The position numbers were made by a program, and so were the translations under genes. Below, in pieces: positions 50,451-61,769 of a stretch of DNA of 64,000 nt (within the stretch, counting starts at the first letter, position 1; each line of letters starts with the position of its first letter). Under the pieces are notes generated by a model. The model had not been told where the DNA came from and searched no databases. It saw only the letters and a list, made by a program, of their open reading frames with translations. Origin of the DNA: Calliopsis andreniformis (taxonomy: Eukaryota > Arthropoda > Insecta > Hymenoptera > Andrenidae). The DNA lies in assembly GCF_051401765.1 (NCBI RefSeq), contig NW_027480422.1:17998001-18062000 (forward strand), written 5' to 3'.

Positions 50451-53400
50451 TGTTCCACCACATCGAATAGCTGCGGCCTTCGAAGTCAACGCCAGAAACA
50501 TAAAATACAATATAAATACAACAGTTTTTCCATCGTATAAAACGAATAATTGCAACCAGTGTGAAAGTAATGGCCATTTCTACGTTCCGGGCATCCTAGA
50601 CTTAACTCTGAGGCATTGCTCCACCAGATCGAATACATAGGGACTTAGAAGTCAACGCCAGAAGCATAAAGTACAATCAAAATCCAACAGTTTGTCCATC
50701 GTATAACAGGAATAATTGCAACAAGCGTGAAGCTAATTGTCATTTCTACGTTCCGGGCAACCTAGGTTTTGCTCTAGGGCGTTGCTCCACCACATCCAAT
50801 AGTTAGGGCCTTAGAAGTCAACGCCTGAAGCATAAAATACAATAAAAATACAACATTTTTTTCATCGCATAACAGGAATAATTGCAACCAGTCTGAAAGA
50901 TATGGTCATTTCTACGTTCCGGGCAACCTAGGCTTCACCCTAGGGCGCTGTTCCACCAGATTGAATAGCTAGGGCCTTAGAAGTCAATGCCATAAGCATA
51001 AAATAAAATAAAAATAGAGCAGTTATTCCTTCGTATAACAGGAATAACTGCAACCAGTGTGAAAGTACTGGTCATTTCTACGTTCCGGGCAACCTAGGCT
51101 TCACTCTTGGCGTTGCTCCATCACATCGAGTAGCTACGGCCTTAGAAGTCAACTCCAGAAGCATAAAATACAATATAAATGCAACAGCTTTTAGATCGTA
51201 TAAAATGAATGGTTGCAAACGGTGTGAAAGTTATGGTCATTTCTACTTTCCGGGCAACCTAGGCTTAACTCTAGGGCATGTTCCACCAGATCGAGTAGTT
51301 AGGGACTTTGAATTCAACGCCAGAAGCATAAAATACAATAATAATACAACAGTTTTACCATCGTATGGCTGGCATAATTGCAACCAGTGTGAAAGTAATG
51401 GACATTTCTACATTCCGGGCATCCTAGACTTAACTCTGAGGCATTGCTCCACCAGATCCAATACATAGGGCCTTAGAAGTCAACGCCAGAAGCCTAAAGT
51501 ACAATCAAAATCCAACAGTTTGTCCATCGTATAACAGGAATAATTGCAACAAGCGTGAAGGTAATGGTCATTTCTACGTTCCGGGCAACCTAGGTTTTGC
51601 TCTAGGGCGTTGCTCCACCAGATCGAATAGTTAGGGCCTCAGAAGTCAACGCCCGAAGCATAAAATACAAAATAAGTAGAACAGTTTTTCCATTGTATAA
51701 AACGAATAATTCAAACCAGTGTGAAAGTTATGATCATTTCTACGTTCCGCGCTACCTAGGCTTCACGCCTGGGCGTTGCTCCACCAGATCCAATAGTTAG
51801 GACCTAAGAAGTCAGCGCCAGAAGCATAAAATACAAAATAGATACAGCAGTTTTTCCATCGCATATAATGTATATTTGCAAACAGTGTGAAAGTAAAGGT
51901 CATTTCTACGTTCCGGGCAACCTAGGCTTAACTGTAGGGCGTTTCTCTACCAGATCGCATAGTTAGGGACTTAGAATTCAACGCCAGAAGCATAAAATAC
52001 AATAAAAATGCAACAGTTTTTCCATCGTATATCAGGAATAACTGCAACCAGTGTGAAAGTACAGGTCAGTGCTACGTTCCGGACAAATAAGGCTTCGCTC
52101 AAGGGCGTTGCTCCACCAGATCGAATAGTTAGCGCCTTAGAAGTCAACGCCCGAAGCATAAAATACAAAATAAATAGAACAGTTTTTCCATTGTATAAAT
52201 CGAATAATTGCAACCAGTGTGAAAGTTATGGTCATTTCTACGTTCCGGGCAACTTAGGCTTAACACTAGGGCGTTGCTCCACCAGGTCGAATAGTTAGGG
52301 CCTAAGAAGCCAACGCCAGAAGCATAAAATACAATATAAATCCAACAGCTTTTACATCGTATATGATGTATATTTGCAAACAGTGTGAAAGTAAAGGTCA
52401 TTTCTACGTTCCGGGTAACCTAGGCTTAACTGTAGGGCGTTGCTCCACCAGATCGAATAGTTAAGGACTTTGAATACAACGCCAGAAGCATAAAATACAA
52501 TAAAAATTCAACAGTTTTTCCATCGTATAAAAGAAATAATTGCAACCAGTGTGAAAGTAATGGTCATTTCTACGTTCCTGGCAACCGAGGTTTCACTCTT
52601 GGGCGTTGCTCCACCACACCGAATAGCTACGGCCTTAGAAGTCAACTCCAGAAGCATAAAATACAATATAAATACAACAGTTTTCCATCGTATAAAATGA
52701 ATGATTGCAAACAGTGTGAAGGTTGTGGTCATTTCTCCGTTCCGGGCATCTAGGCTTAACTCTAGGGCGTTGCTGCATCAGATAGCATAGCTAGGGACTT
52801 AGAATTTAACGCCAGAAGCATAAAATACAATAAAAATGCAACAGTGTTTCCATTGTATAACAGGAGTAATTGCAACCAGTGTGAAAGTACAGGTCATTTC
52901 TACGTTCCGGGCAACGAAGGCTTCGCTCTAGGGCCTTGGTCCACCAGATCGAATAGCTAGGGACTTAGAATTCAGCGCCAGAAGCATAAAATACAATAAA
53001 AATGCAACAGTTTTTCCATCGTACAACAGGAAAGCTGCAACCAGTGTGAAAGCACTGGTCATTTCTATGTTCCGGGTAACCTAGGCTTCACTCTAGAGCG
53101 TTGCTCCACCAGATCGAATAGTTAGGGACTTAGAATTCAACGCCAGCAGAATAAAATACAACATAAGTACAACAGTTTTACCATCGTATAAAATGGATAA
53201 TCGCAAACAGAGTGAAGGTAATGGTCATTTCTACGTTCCGGGCAATCTAGGCTTCACTCTAGGGCGTTGCTCCACCAGATCGAATAGCTAGGGCCTAAGA
53301 AGTCAACGCCAGAGGCATAATATACAATATAAATACAACAGTTTTTCCATTGTATAAAACGAATAATTGCAACCAGTGTGAAAGTTATGGTCATTTCTAC

Positions 53401-53566
53401 GCTCAGGGCAACCTAGGCTTCACTACAGGGCGGTGTTCCACCAGATCGAATAGTTAGGGCGTAAGAAGTCAACGCCAGAAGCATATAATACAATATAAAT
53501 ACAACAGCTTTTCCATCGCATAAAATGAATGATTGCAAACAGTGTGAAAGTTATGGTCATTTCTAC
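50451..53566 (+). repeat. Mixed monomers between HORs F and H
   Basis: About 19 monomers. A two-monomer block with GCATCCTAGACTTAACTCTG and GTACAATCAAAATCCAACAG occurs at about 50570-50840 and again at about 51398-51668, 828 bp apart (5 x 166 - 2). The monomer subtype with TGTATATTTGCAAACAG appears at about 51867 and 52367 and becomes common from here rightwards. No gene, RNA gene or insertion is visible. Confidence 0.8.
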
Positions 53567-54894
53567 TTTCCGTGCAACCTAGGCTTAACTCCAGGGTGTT
53601 GTTCCACCAGATCGAATAGTTAGGGATTTTGAATACAACGCCAGAAGCATAAAATACAATAAAAATGAAACAGTTTTTCCATCCTATAACAGGAATAACT
53701 GCAACCAGTGTGAAAGTACTGGTTATTTCTACGTTCCGGGTAACCAAGGCATCACTCTAGGGCGTTGCTCCACCAGATCGAATAGCTAGGGACTTAGAAT
53801 TCAACGCCAGAAGAATATAATACAACATATGTACAACAGTTTTTCCATCGTATAAAATATATAATTGCAAGCAGTGTGAAGGTAATGGTCATTTCTACGT
53901 TCCGGGCAACCTAGGCTTCGCACGAGGGCGTTGCTCCACCAGATCGAATAGTTAGGGCCTTAGACGTCAACGCCCGAAGCATAAAATACAAGATAAATAG
54001 AACAGTTTTTCCATTGTATAAAACGAATAATTGCAACCAGTGTGAAAGTTATGGTCTTTTCTACGTTCAGGGCAACCTAGGCTTCACTACAGGGCGGTGC
54101 TCCACCAGATCAAATGGTTAGGGCCTTAGACGTCAACGCCCGAAGCATAAAATACAAGATAAATAGAACAGTTTTTCCATTGTATAAAACGAATAATTGC
54201 AACCAGTGTGAAAGTTATGGTCATTTCTACGTTCAGGGCAACCTAGGCTTCACTACAGGGCGGTGCTCCACCAGATCAAATAGTTAGGGCGTAAGAAGTC
54301 AACGCCAGAAGCATAAAATACAATATAAATACAACAGCTTTTCCATCGTGTATAGTGTATATTTGCAAACATTGTGAAAGTAACGGTCATTTCTACGTTC
54401 TGGGCAACCTAGGCTTCACTCTAGGGCGTTGCTCCACCAGATCGAATAGTTAGGGACAAAGAATTCAACGCCAGAAGCATAAAATACAACATAAGTACAA
54501 CAGTTTTTCCATCGTATAACAGGAATAATTGCAACCAGTGTGAAAGTACAGGTCATTTCTACGTTCTGGGCAACCTAGGCTTCGCTTAAGGGCGTTGCTC
54601 CACCAGATCGAATAGCTAGGGACTTAGAAGTCAACGCCAGAAGCATAAAATACAATAAAAATACAACAGTTTTTCCATCGTATAAAAGGAACAATTGCAA
54701 TCAGTGTGAAAGTAATGGTCATTTCTACGTTCCGGGCAACCTGGGCTTCACTCTTGGGCGTTGCTCCATCACATCGAATAGCTGCGGCCTTAGAAGTCAA
54801 CTCCAGAAGCATAAAATACAATATAAATACAACAGCTCTTCCATCGCATAAAATGAATGATTCCAAACAGTGTGAAAGTTACGGTCATTTCTAC
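53567..54894 (+). repeat. HOR H, diverged 8-monomer copy 0 (1,328 bp)
   Basis: Using TTTCCGTGCAACCTAGG followed by CTTAACTCCAGGG as the phase mark (53567, 54895, 56388, 57881), this unit is 8 x 166. It contains two adjacent near-identical monomers with TTAGACGTCAACGCCCGAAG (53961 and 54127), a recent single-monomer duplication. Confidence 0.82.
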
Positions 54895-56387
54895 TTTCCG
54901 TGCAACCTAGGCTTAACTCCAGGGCGTTGTTCCACCAGATCGAATAGTTAGGGACTTTGAATACAACGCCAGAAGCATAAAATACAATAAAAATGAAACA
55001 GGTTTTCCATCGTATAACAGGAAAGCTGCAACCAGTGAGAAAGTACTGGTCATTTCTATGTTCCGGGTAACCTAGGCTTCACTCTAGGCCGTTGTTCCAC
55101 CAGATCGAATAGTTAGGGCCTAAGAAGTCAACGCCAGAAGCATAAAATACAATATAAATACAACAGCTTTTCCATCGTATATAATGTATATTTGCAAACA
55201 GTGTGAAAGAAAAGGTCATTTCTACGTTCCGGGCAACCTAGGCTTAACTGTAGGACGTTGCTCCACTAGATCGAATAGTTAGGGCCTTAGATGTCAACGC
55301 CCGAATCATGAAATACAAAATAAATAGAACAGTTTTTTCATTGTATAAAACGAATAATTGCAACCAGTGTTAAAGTTATGGTCATTTCTACGTTCCGGGC
55401 AACCTTGGCTTAACTCCAGGGCGTTGCTCCACCAGATCGAATGGATAGGGACTTAGAATTCAACGCCAGAAGCATAAAATACAATAAAAATACAACAGTT
55501 TTTCCATCGTATAAAAGGAATAATTGCAACCAGTGTGAAAGTAATGGTCATTTCTACGTTCCTGGCAACCTAGGTTTCACTCTTGGGCGTTGCTCCACCA
55601 CACCGAATAGCTACGGCCTTAGAGGTCAACTACAGAAGCATAAAATACAATATAAATACAACAGCTTTTCCATAGTATAACAGGAGTAATTGCAACCACT
55701 GTGAAGGTAATGGTCATTTCTACGTTCTGGGCAACCTAGGCTTCACTCAAGAGCGTTGCTCCACCAGATCGAATAGTTAGGGACTTTGAATACAACGCCA
55801 GAAGCATAAAATACAATAAAAATGCAACAGTTTTTCCATCCTATAACAGGAATAACTGCAACCAGTGTGAGAGTACTGGTTATTTCTACGTTCCGGGTAA
55901 CCTAGGCTTCACTCTAGGGCGTTGCTGCACCAGATCGAATAGCTAGGGACATAGAATTCAACGGCAGAAGAATAAAATACAACATAAGTACAACAGTTTT
56001 ACCATCGTATAAAATGGATAATCGCAAACAGTGTGAAGGTAATGGTCATTTCTACGTTCCGGGCAATCTAGGCTTCACTCTAGGGCGTTGCTCCACCAGA
56101 TCGAATAGCTAGGGCCTAAGAAGTCAACGCCAGAAGCATAATATACAATATAAATACAACAGTTTTTCCATTGTATAAAACGAATAATTGCAACCAGTGT
56201 GAAAGTTATGGTCATTTCTACGTTCAGGGCAACCTAGGCTTCACTACAGGGCGGTGTTCCACCAGATCGAATAGTTAGGGCGTAAGAAGTCAACGCCAGA
56301 AGCATATAATACAATATAAATACAACAGCTTTTCCATCGCATAAAATGAATGATTGCAAACAGTGTGAAAGCTATGGTCATTTCTAC
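54895..56387 (+). repeat. 9-monomer HOR H, copy 1 (1,493 bp)
   Basis: Length is 9 x 166 - 1; the lost base is in CAGGAAAGCTGC. Marks in order are GAAAGCTGCAACCAGTGAG, AATGTATATTTGCAAACAG, GAATGGATAGGGAC, CTATAACAGGAATAACTGC and AAAATGGATAATCGC. A frame of 79 codons at 55441 recurs unchanged at 56934. Confidence 0.9.
55167..55498 (+). repeat. Cassette T in HOR H copy 1
   Basis: Same ordered pair as in HOR A over 40 kb away: AATGTATATTTGCAAACAG, CTTAACTGTAGGACG, CATGAAATACAAAATAAAT, AGAACAG, then CATTGTATAAAACG and GGCTTAACTCCAGGG. It differs by several point changes (for example GAAAGAAAAGG for GAAAGTAAAGG), so it is an older shared element and not a recent copy. Confidence 0.82.
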
Positions 56388-57880
56388 TTTCCGTGCAACC
56401 TAGGCTTAACTCCAGGGCGTTGTTCCACCAGATCGAATAGTTAGGGATTTTGAATACAACGCCAGAAGCATAAAATACAATAAAAATGAAACAGTTTTTC
56501 CATCGTATAACAGGAAAGCTACAACCAGTGAGAAAGTACTGGTCATTTCTATGTTCCGGGTAACCTAGGCTTCACTCTAGGGCGTTGTTCCACCAGATCG
56601 AATAGTTAGGGCCTAAGAAGTCAACGCCAGAAGCATAAAATACAATATAAATACAACAGCTTTTCCATCGTATATAATGTATATTTGCAAACAGTGTGAA
56701 AGAAAAGGTCATTTCTACGTTCCGGGCAACCTAGGCTTAACTGTAGGACGTTGCTCCACCAGATCGAATAGTTAGGGCCTTAGATGTCAACGCCCGAATC
56801 ATGAAATACAAAATAAATAGAACAGTTTTTTCATTGTATAAAACGAATAATTGCAACCAGTGTTAAAGTTATGGTCATTTCTACGTTCTGGGCAACCTTG
56901 GCTTAACTCCAGGGCGTTGCTCCACCAGATCGAATGGATAGGGACTTAGAATTCAACGCCAGAAGCATAAAATACAATAAAAATACAACAGTTTTTCCAT
57001 CGTATAAAAGGAATAATTGCAACCAGTGTGAAAGTAATGGTCATTTCTACGTTCCTGGCAACCTAGGTTTCACTCTTGGGCGTTGCTCCACCACACCGAA
57101 TAGCTACGGCCTTAGAGGTCAACTCCAGAAGCATAAAATACAATATAAATACAACAGCTTTTCCATAGTATAACAGGAGTAATTGCAACCACTGTGAAAG
57201 TACAGGTCATTTCTACGTTCCGGGCAACCTAGGCTTCGCTCTAGTGCCTTGCTCCACCAAATCGAATAGCTAGGGACTTAGAAGTAAACGCCAGAGGCAT
57301 AAAATACAATAAAAGTGCAACAGTTTTTCCATCGTATAACAGGAATAACTGCAACCAGTGTGAAGGTAATGGTCATTTCTACGTTCTGGGCAACCTAGGC
57401 TTCACTCAAGAGCGTTGCTCCACCAGATCGAATAGTTAGGGACTTTGAATACAACGCCAGAAGCATAAAATACAATAAAAATGCAACAGTTTTTCCATCC
57501 TATAACAGGAATAACTGCAACCAGTGTGAGAGTACTGGTTATTTCTACGTTCCGGGTAACCTAGGCTTCACTCTAGGGCGTTGCTCCACCAGATCGAATA
57601 GCTAGGGACATAGAATTCAACGCCAGAAGAATAAAATACAACATAAGTACAACAGTTTTACCATCGTATAAAATGGATAATCGCAAACAGTGTGAAGGTA
57701 ATGGTCATTTCTACGTTCCGGGCAATCTAGGCTTCACTCTAGGGCGTTGCTCCACCAGATCGAATAGCTAGGGCCTAAGAAGTCAACGCCAGAAGCATAA
57801 TATACAATATAAATACAACAGTTTTTCCATTGTATAAAACGAATAATTGCAACCAGTGTGAAAGTTATGGTCATTTCTAC
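56388..57880 (+). repeat. 9-monomer HOR H, copy 2 (1,493 bp)
   Basis: Same length as copy 1, but the composition differs by one gain and one loss. An extra monomer (CTCTAGTGCCTTGC, about 57190-57355) is present, and the CAGGGCGGTGTTCC monomer (about 56225-56390 in copy 1) is missing. Between these points marks are 1,659 bp from copy 1 instead of 1,493 (CTTCACTCAA at 55741 and 57400). Confidence 0.88.
56660..56991 (+). repeat. Cassette T in HOR H copy 2
   Basis: Second H copy of the cassette, 1,493 bp right of the first and almost identical to it. Confidence 0.82.
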
Positions 57881-59240
57881 TTTCCGTGCAACCTAGGCTT
57901 AACTCCAGGGCGTTGTTCCACCAGATCGAATAGTTAGGGATTTTGAATACAACGCCAGAAGCATAAAATACAATAAAAATGAAACAGTTTTTCCATCGTA
58001 TAACAGGAAAGCTACAACCAGTGTGAAAGTACTGGTCATTTCTATGTTCCGGGTAACCTAGGCTTCACTCTAGGGCGTTGCTCCGCCAGACCGAATAGCT
58101 AGGGACTTAGAATTCAGCGCTAGAAGAATAAAATACAACATAAGTATAACAGTTTTTCCATCGTATAAAATGTATAATTGCAAGCAGTGTGAAGGTAATG
58201 GTCATTTCTACGTTCCGGGCAACCTAGGCTTTACTCTAGAGCATTGCTCCACCAGATCGAATAGTTAGGGCCTAAGAAGACAACGACAGAAGCATGAAAT
58301 ACAATATAAATACAACAGCTTTTCCACCGTATATAATGTATATTTGCAAACAGTGTAAAAGTAAAGGTCATTTCTACGTTCCGGCAACCTAGGCTTCACT
58401 CTAGGGCGTTGTTCCACCAGATCGAATAGTTAGGGACTTAGAATTTAACGCCAGAAGCATAAAATACAATAAAAATGCAACAGTTTTTCCATAGTATAAC
58501 AGGAGTAATTGCAACCACTGTGAAAGTACAGGACATTTCTACGTTCCGGGCAACCTAGGCTTCGCTCTAGTGCCTTGCTCCACCAAATCGAATGGCTAGG
58601 GACTTAGAAGTAAACGCCAGAGGCATAAAATACAATAAAAATGCAACAGTTTTTCCATCGTATAACAGGAATAACTGCAACCAGTGTGAAGGTAATGGTC
58701 ATTTCTACGTTCTAGGCAACCTAGGCTTCACTCTAGAGCGTTGCTCAACCAGATCGAATAGTTAGGGACTTTGAATACAACGCCAGAAGCATAAAATACA
58801 ATAAAAATGGAACAGTTTTTCCATACTATAACAGGAATAACTGCAACCAGTGTGAAAGTACTGGTTATTTCTACGTTCCGGGTAACCTAGGCTTCACTCT
58901 AGGGCGTTGTTCCACCAGATCGAATAGTTAGGGCCTAAGAAGTCAACGCCAGAACCATAAAATACAATATAAATACAACAGCTTATCCATCGTATATAAT
59001 GTATATTTGCAAACAGTGTTAAAGAAAAGGTCATTCTACGTTCCGGGCAACCTAGGCTTAACTGTAGGGCGTTGCTCCACCAGATCGAATAGTTAGGGCC
59101 TTAGAAGTCAACGCCCGAATCATGAAATACAAAATAAATAGAACAGTTTTTTCATTGTATAGAACGAATAATTGCAACCAGTGTTAAAGCTATGGTCATT
59201 TCTACGTTCCGGCAACCTTGGCTTAACTCCAGGGCGTTCC
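57881..59240 (+). repeat. HOR H, rearranged copy 3
   Basis: Starts in phase, then reorders monomers. From about 58440 it repeats 57115-57530 at an offset of 1,326 bp (8 x 166 - 2), including ATAACAGGAGTAATTGC and CTCTAGTGCCTTGC, and then returns to the TATATTTGCA cassette at 58982. Two single-base losses (GGTCATTCTACG, TTCCGGCAACC) shorten that cassette. Confidence 0.8.
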
Positions 59241-59311
59241 TCCACCAGATCGAATAGTTAGGGCCTCAGAAGTCAATGCCAGAAGCATGAAATACAATAT
59301 CAATACAACAG
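58982..59311 (+). repeat. Cassette T in HOR H copy 3
   Basis: Third H copy, 330 bp because of two single-base losses. It shares GAAAAGG and the CGAATCATGAAATAC variant with the other H copies. Confidence 0.8.
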
Positions 59312-61704
59312 TTTTTCCACTGTATAATATGAATAATTGCAAACAGTTTGGAAGTAATGGTCATTTCTACGTTCCGGGCAACCTAGGCTTCACTCTAGGG
59401 CGTTGCTCCACCACATCGAATAGCTACGGCCTCAGGACTCAACGCCTGAAGCATAAAATACATTAAAAATACATCAGTTGTTCCATCGTATAAAAGGAAT
59501 AATTGCAACCAGTGTGAAAGTAATGGTCATTTCTACGTTCCGGGCAACCTAGGCTTCACCCTTGGGCGTTGCTCCATCACATCGAATAGCTGCGGCCTTA
59601 GAAGTCAACTCCAGAAGCATAAAAAACAATATAAATACAACATCTTTTCCATCGCATAAAATGAATAATCGCAAACAGTGTGAAGGTAATGGTCATTTCT
59701 ACGTTCCGGGCGACCTAGGCTTCACTCTAGGGCGTTGCTCCACCCGATCGAATAGTTAGGGCCTGAGAAGTCAACGCCAGAAGCATAAAGTACAATATAA
59801 ATACAACAGTTTTTCCCTTGTATAACAGGAATAATTGCAACCAGTGTGAAAGCTATGGTCATTTCTACGTTCCGGGCAGCCTAGGCTTCACTCTAGGGCG
59901 TTGCTCCACCACATCGAATAGTTAGGGCCTCAGAAGTCAATGTCAGAAGCATAAAATACAATATAAATACAACAGTTTTTCCATCGTATAAAATGTATAT
60001 TTGCAAACAGTGTAAATGTAAAGGTCATTTCTACGTTCCGGGCAACCTGGGCTTCACTCTAGGGCGTTGCTCCACCAGATAGAATAGTTAGGGCATAAGA
60101 AGTCAATGCCAGAAGCATAAAATACAATAGAAATACAACAGCTTTTCTATCGTATATAATGTATATTTGCAAGCAGTGTGAAAGCAAAGGTCATTTCTAC
60201 GTTCCGTGCAATCTAGGCTTCACTCTATGGCGTAGTTCCACCAGATCGACTAGTTAGGGCCTAAGAAGTCAACGCCAAAAGCATAAAATACAATATAAAT
60301 ACAATAGTTTTTCCCTTGTATAACAGGAATAATTGCAACCAGTGTGAAAGCTATGGTCATTTCTACGTTCCGGGCAACCTAGGCTTCACTCTAGGGCGTT
60401 GCTCCACCACATCGAATAGTTAGGGCCTAAGAAGTCAGCGCCCGAAGCATAAAATACAAAATAAATGGAACAGTTTTTCCATCGTATAAAACGAATAATT
60501 GCAAACATTGTGAAAGCTATGGTCATTTCTACGTTCCGGGCAACCTAGGCTTCACTCTAGGGCGGTGCTCCACCACATCGAATAGTTAGGGCCTTAGAAG
60601 TCAATGCCAGAGGCATAAAATGCCATATAAATACAACAGTTTTTGCACTGTATATAATGAATAATTGCAAACAGTGTGGAAGTAATGGTCATTTCTACGT
60701 TCCGGGCAACCTAGGCTTCACTCTAGGGCATTGCTCCACCATATCGATTAGCTACGGCCTTAGAAGTCAACCCCATAACTATAAAAAACAATATAAATAC
60801 AACCGTTTTTCCATTGTATAAAATGAATAATTGCAAGCAGTGTGGAGGTAATGGTAATTTCTACTTTCCGGTCAACCTAGGCTTCACTCTAGGGCGTTTC
60901 TCCACCACATCGAATAGCTACGGCCTTAGAAGTCAACGTCTGAAGCATAAAATATAATATAAATACAACAGTTTTTCCATCGTATAATAGGAATAATTGC
61001 AACCAGTGTGAAAGTGATGGTCAGTTCTACATTCCGGGCAACCTAGTCTTCACTCTAGGGCGTTGCTCCACCAGATCGAATAGCTAGGACCTTAGAAGTC
61101 AACGCCAGAAGCGGAAAATATAATAAAAATTCAACAGTTATTCCATCGTATAACAGGAATAATTACAACCAGTGTGAAAGTAATGGGCATTTCTACGTTC
61201 CGTGCAATCTAGGCTTCACTCTAGGGCGTTGGTCCACAAGGTCGAATAGTTAGGGCCTTAGAAGTCAACGCCATATCTATAAAATACAATATAAATACAA
61301 CAGTTTTTCCATTGTATAAAACGAATAATTGCAAACAGTGTGGAAGTAATGGTTATTTCTACGTTCCGGGCAACCTAGGCTTCACGCTAGGGCGTTGCTC
61401 CACCACATCGAATAGCTACGGCCTTAGGAGTCAACGCCAGAGGCATAACATACAATATAAGTACAACAGTTTTTCCATCGTATAAAACGAGTAATTGCAA
61501 TAGGTATGAAGGTTATGGTCATTTCTACGTTCCGGGCAACCTAGGCTTCACTCGAGGCGTTGTTCCACCAGATCCAATAGTTAGGGCCTAAGAAGTCAAC
61601 GCCAGAAGCATAAAATACAATAGAAATACAACAGTTCTTCCATCGTATAACAGGAATAATTGTAATCAGTGTGAAAGGTATGGTCATTTCTACGTTCCGG
61701 GCAG

Positions 61705-61722
61705 CCTAGGCTTCACTCTAGG
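61705..61722 (+). repeat. Example of short dyad CCTAG / CTAGG in monomer core
   Basis: One instance of an inverted repeat found in most monomers: CCTAG, an 8-base spacer GCTTCACT, then CTAGG. In monomers that read CACCCTAGGG the arms lengthen to CCTAGG on both sides with a 6-base loop. Short dyads in a fixed position are common in centromere satellites; a function here is only inferred. Confidence 0.7.
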
Positions 61723-61769
61723 GCGTTGCTCCACCACATCGAATAGCTGCGGCCTTAGAAGTCAACGCC
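61722..61769 (+). repeat. Example of 7-bp dyad GGCGTTG / CAACGCC
   Basis: GGCGTTG at 61722-61728 and its exact reverse complement CAACGCC at 61763-61769, separated by 34 bases. The same pair is present in many monomers because both motifs belong to the consensus. It lies directly after the CCTAG/CTAGG dyad, so the monomer core can form two adjacent hairpins in single-stranded form. Confidence 0.7.

Noticed and set aside
51867..52400. TATA-rich segment (ATATAATGTATATTTGCA) as a promoter
   Set aside because: It is a recurrent monomer variant with no downstream gene and no other promoter element.
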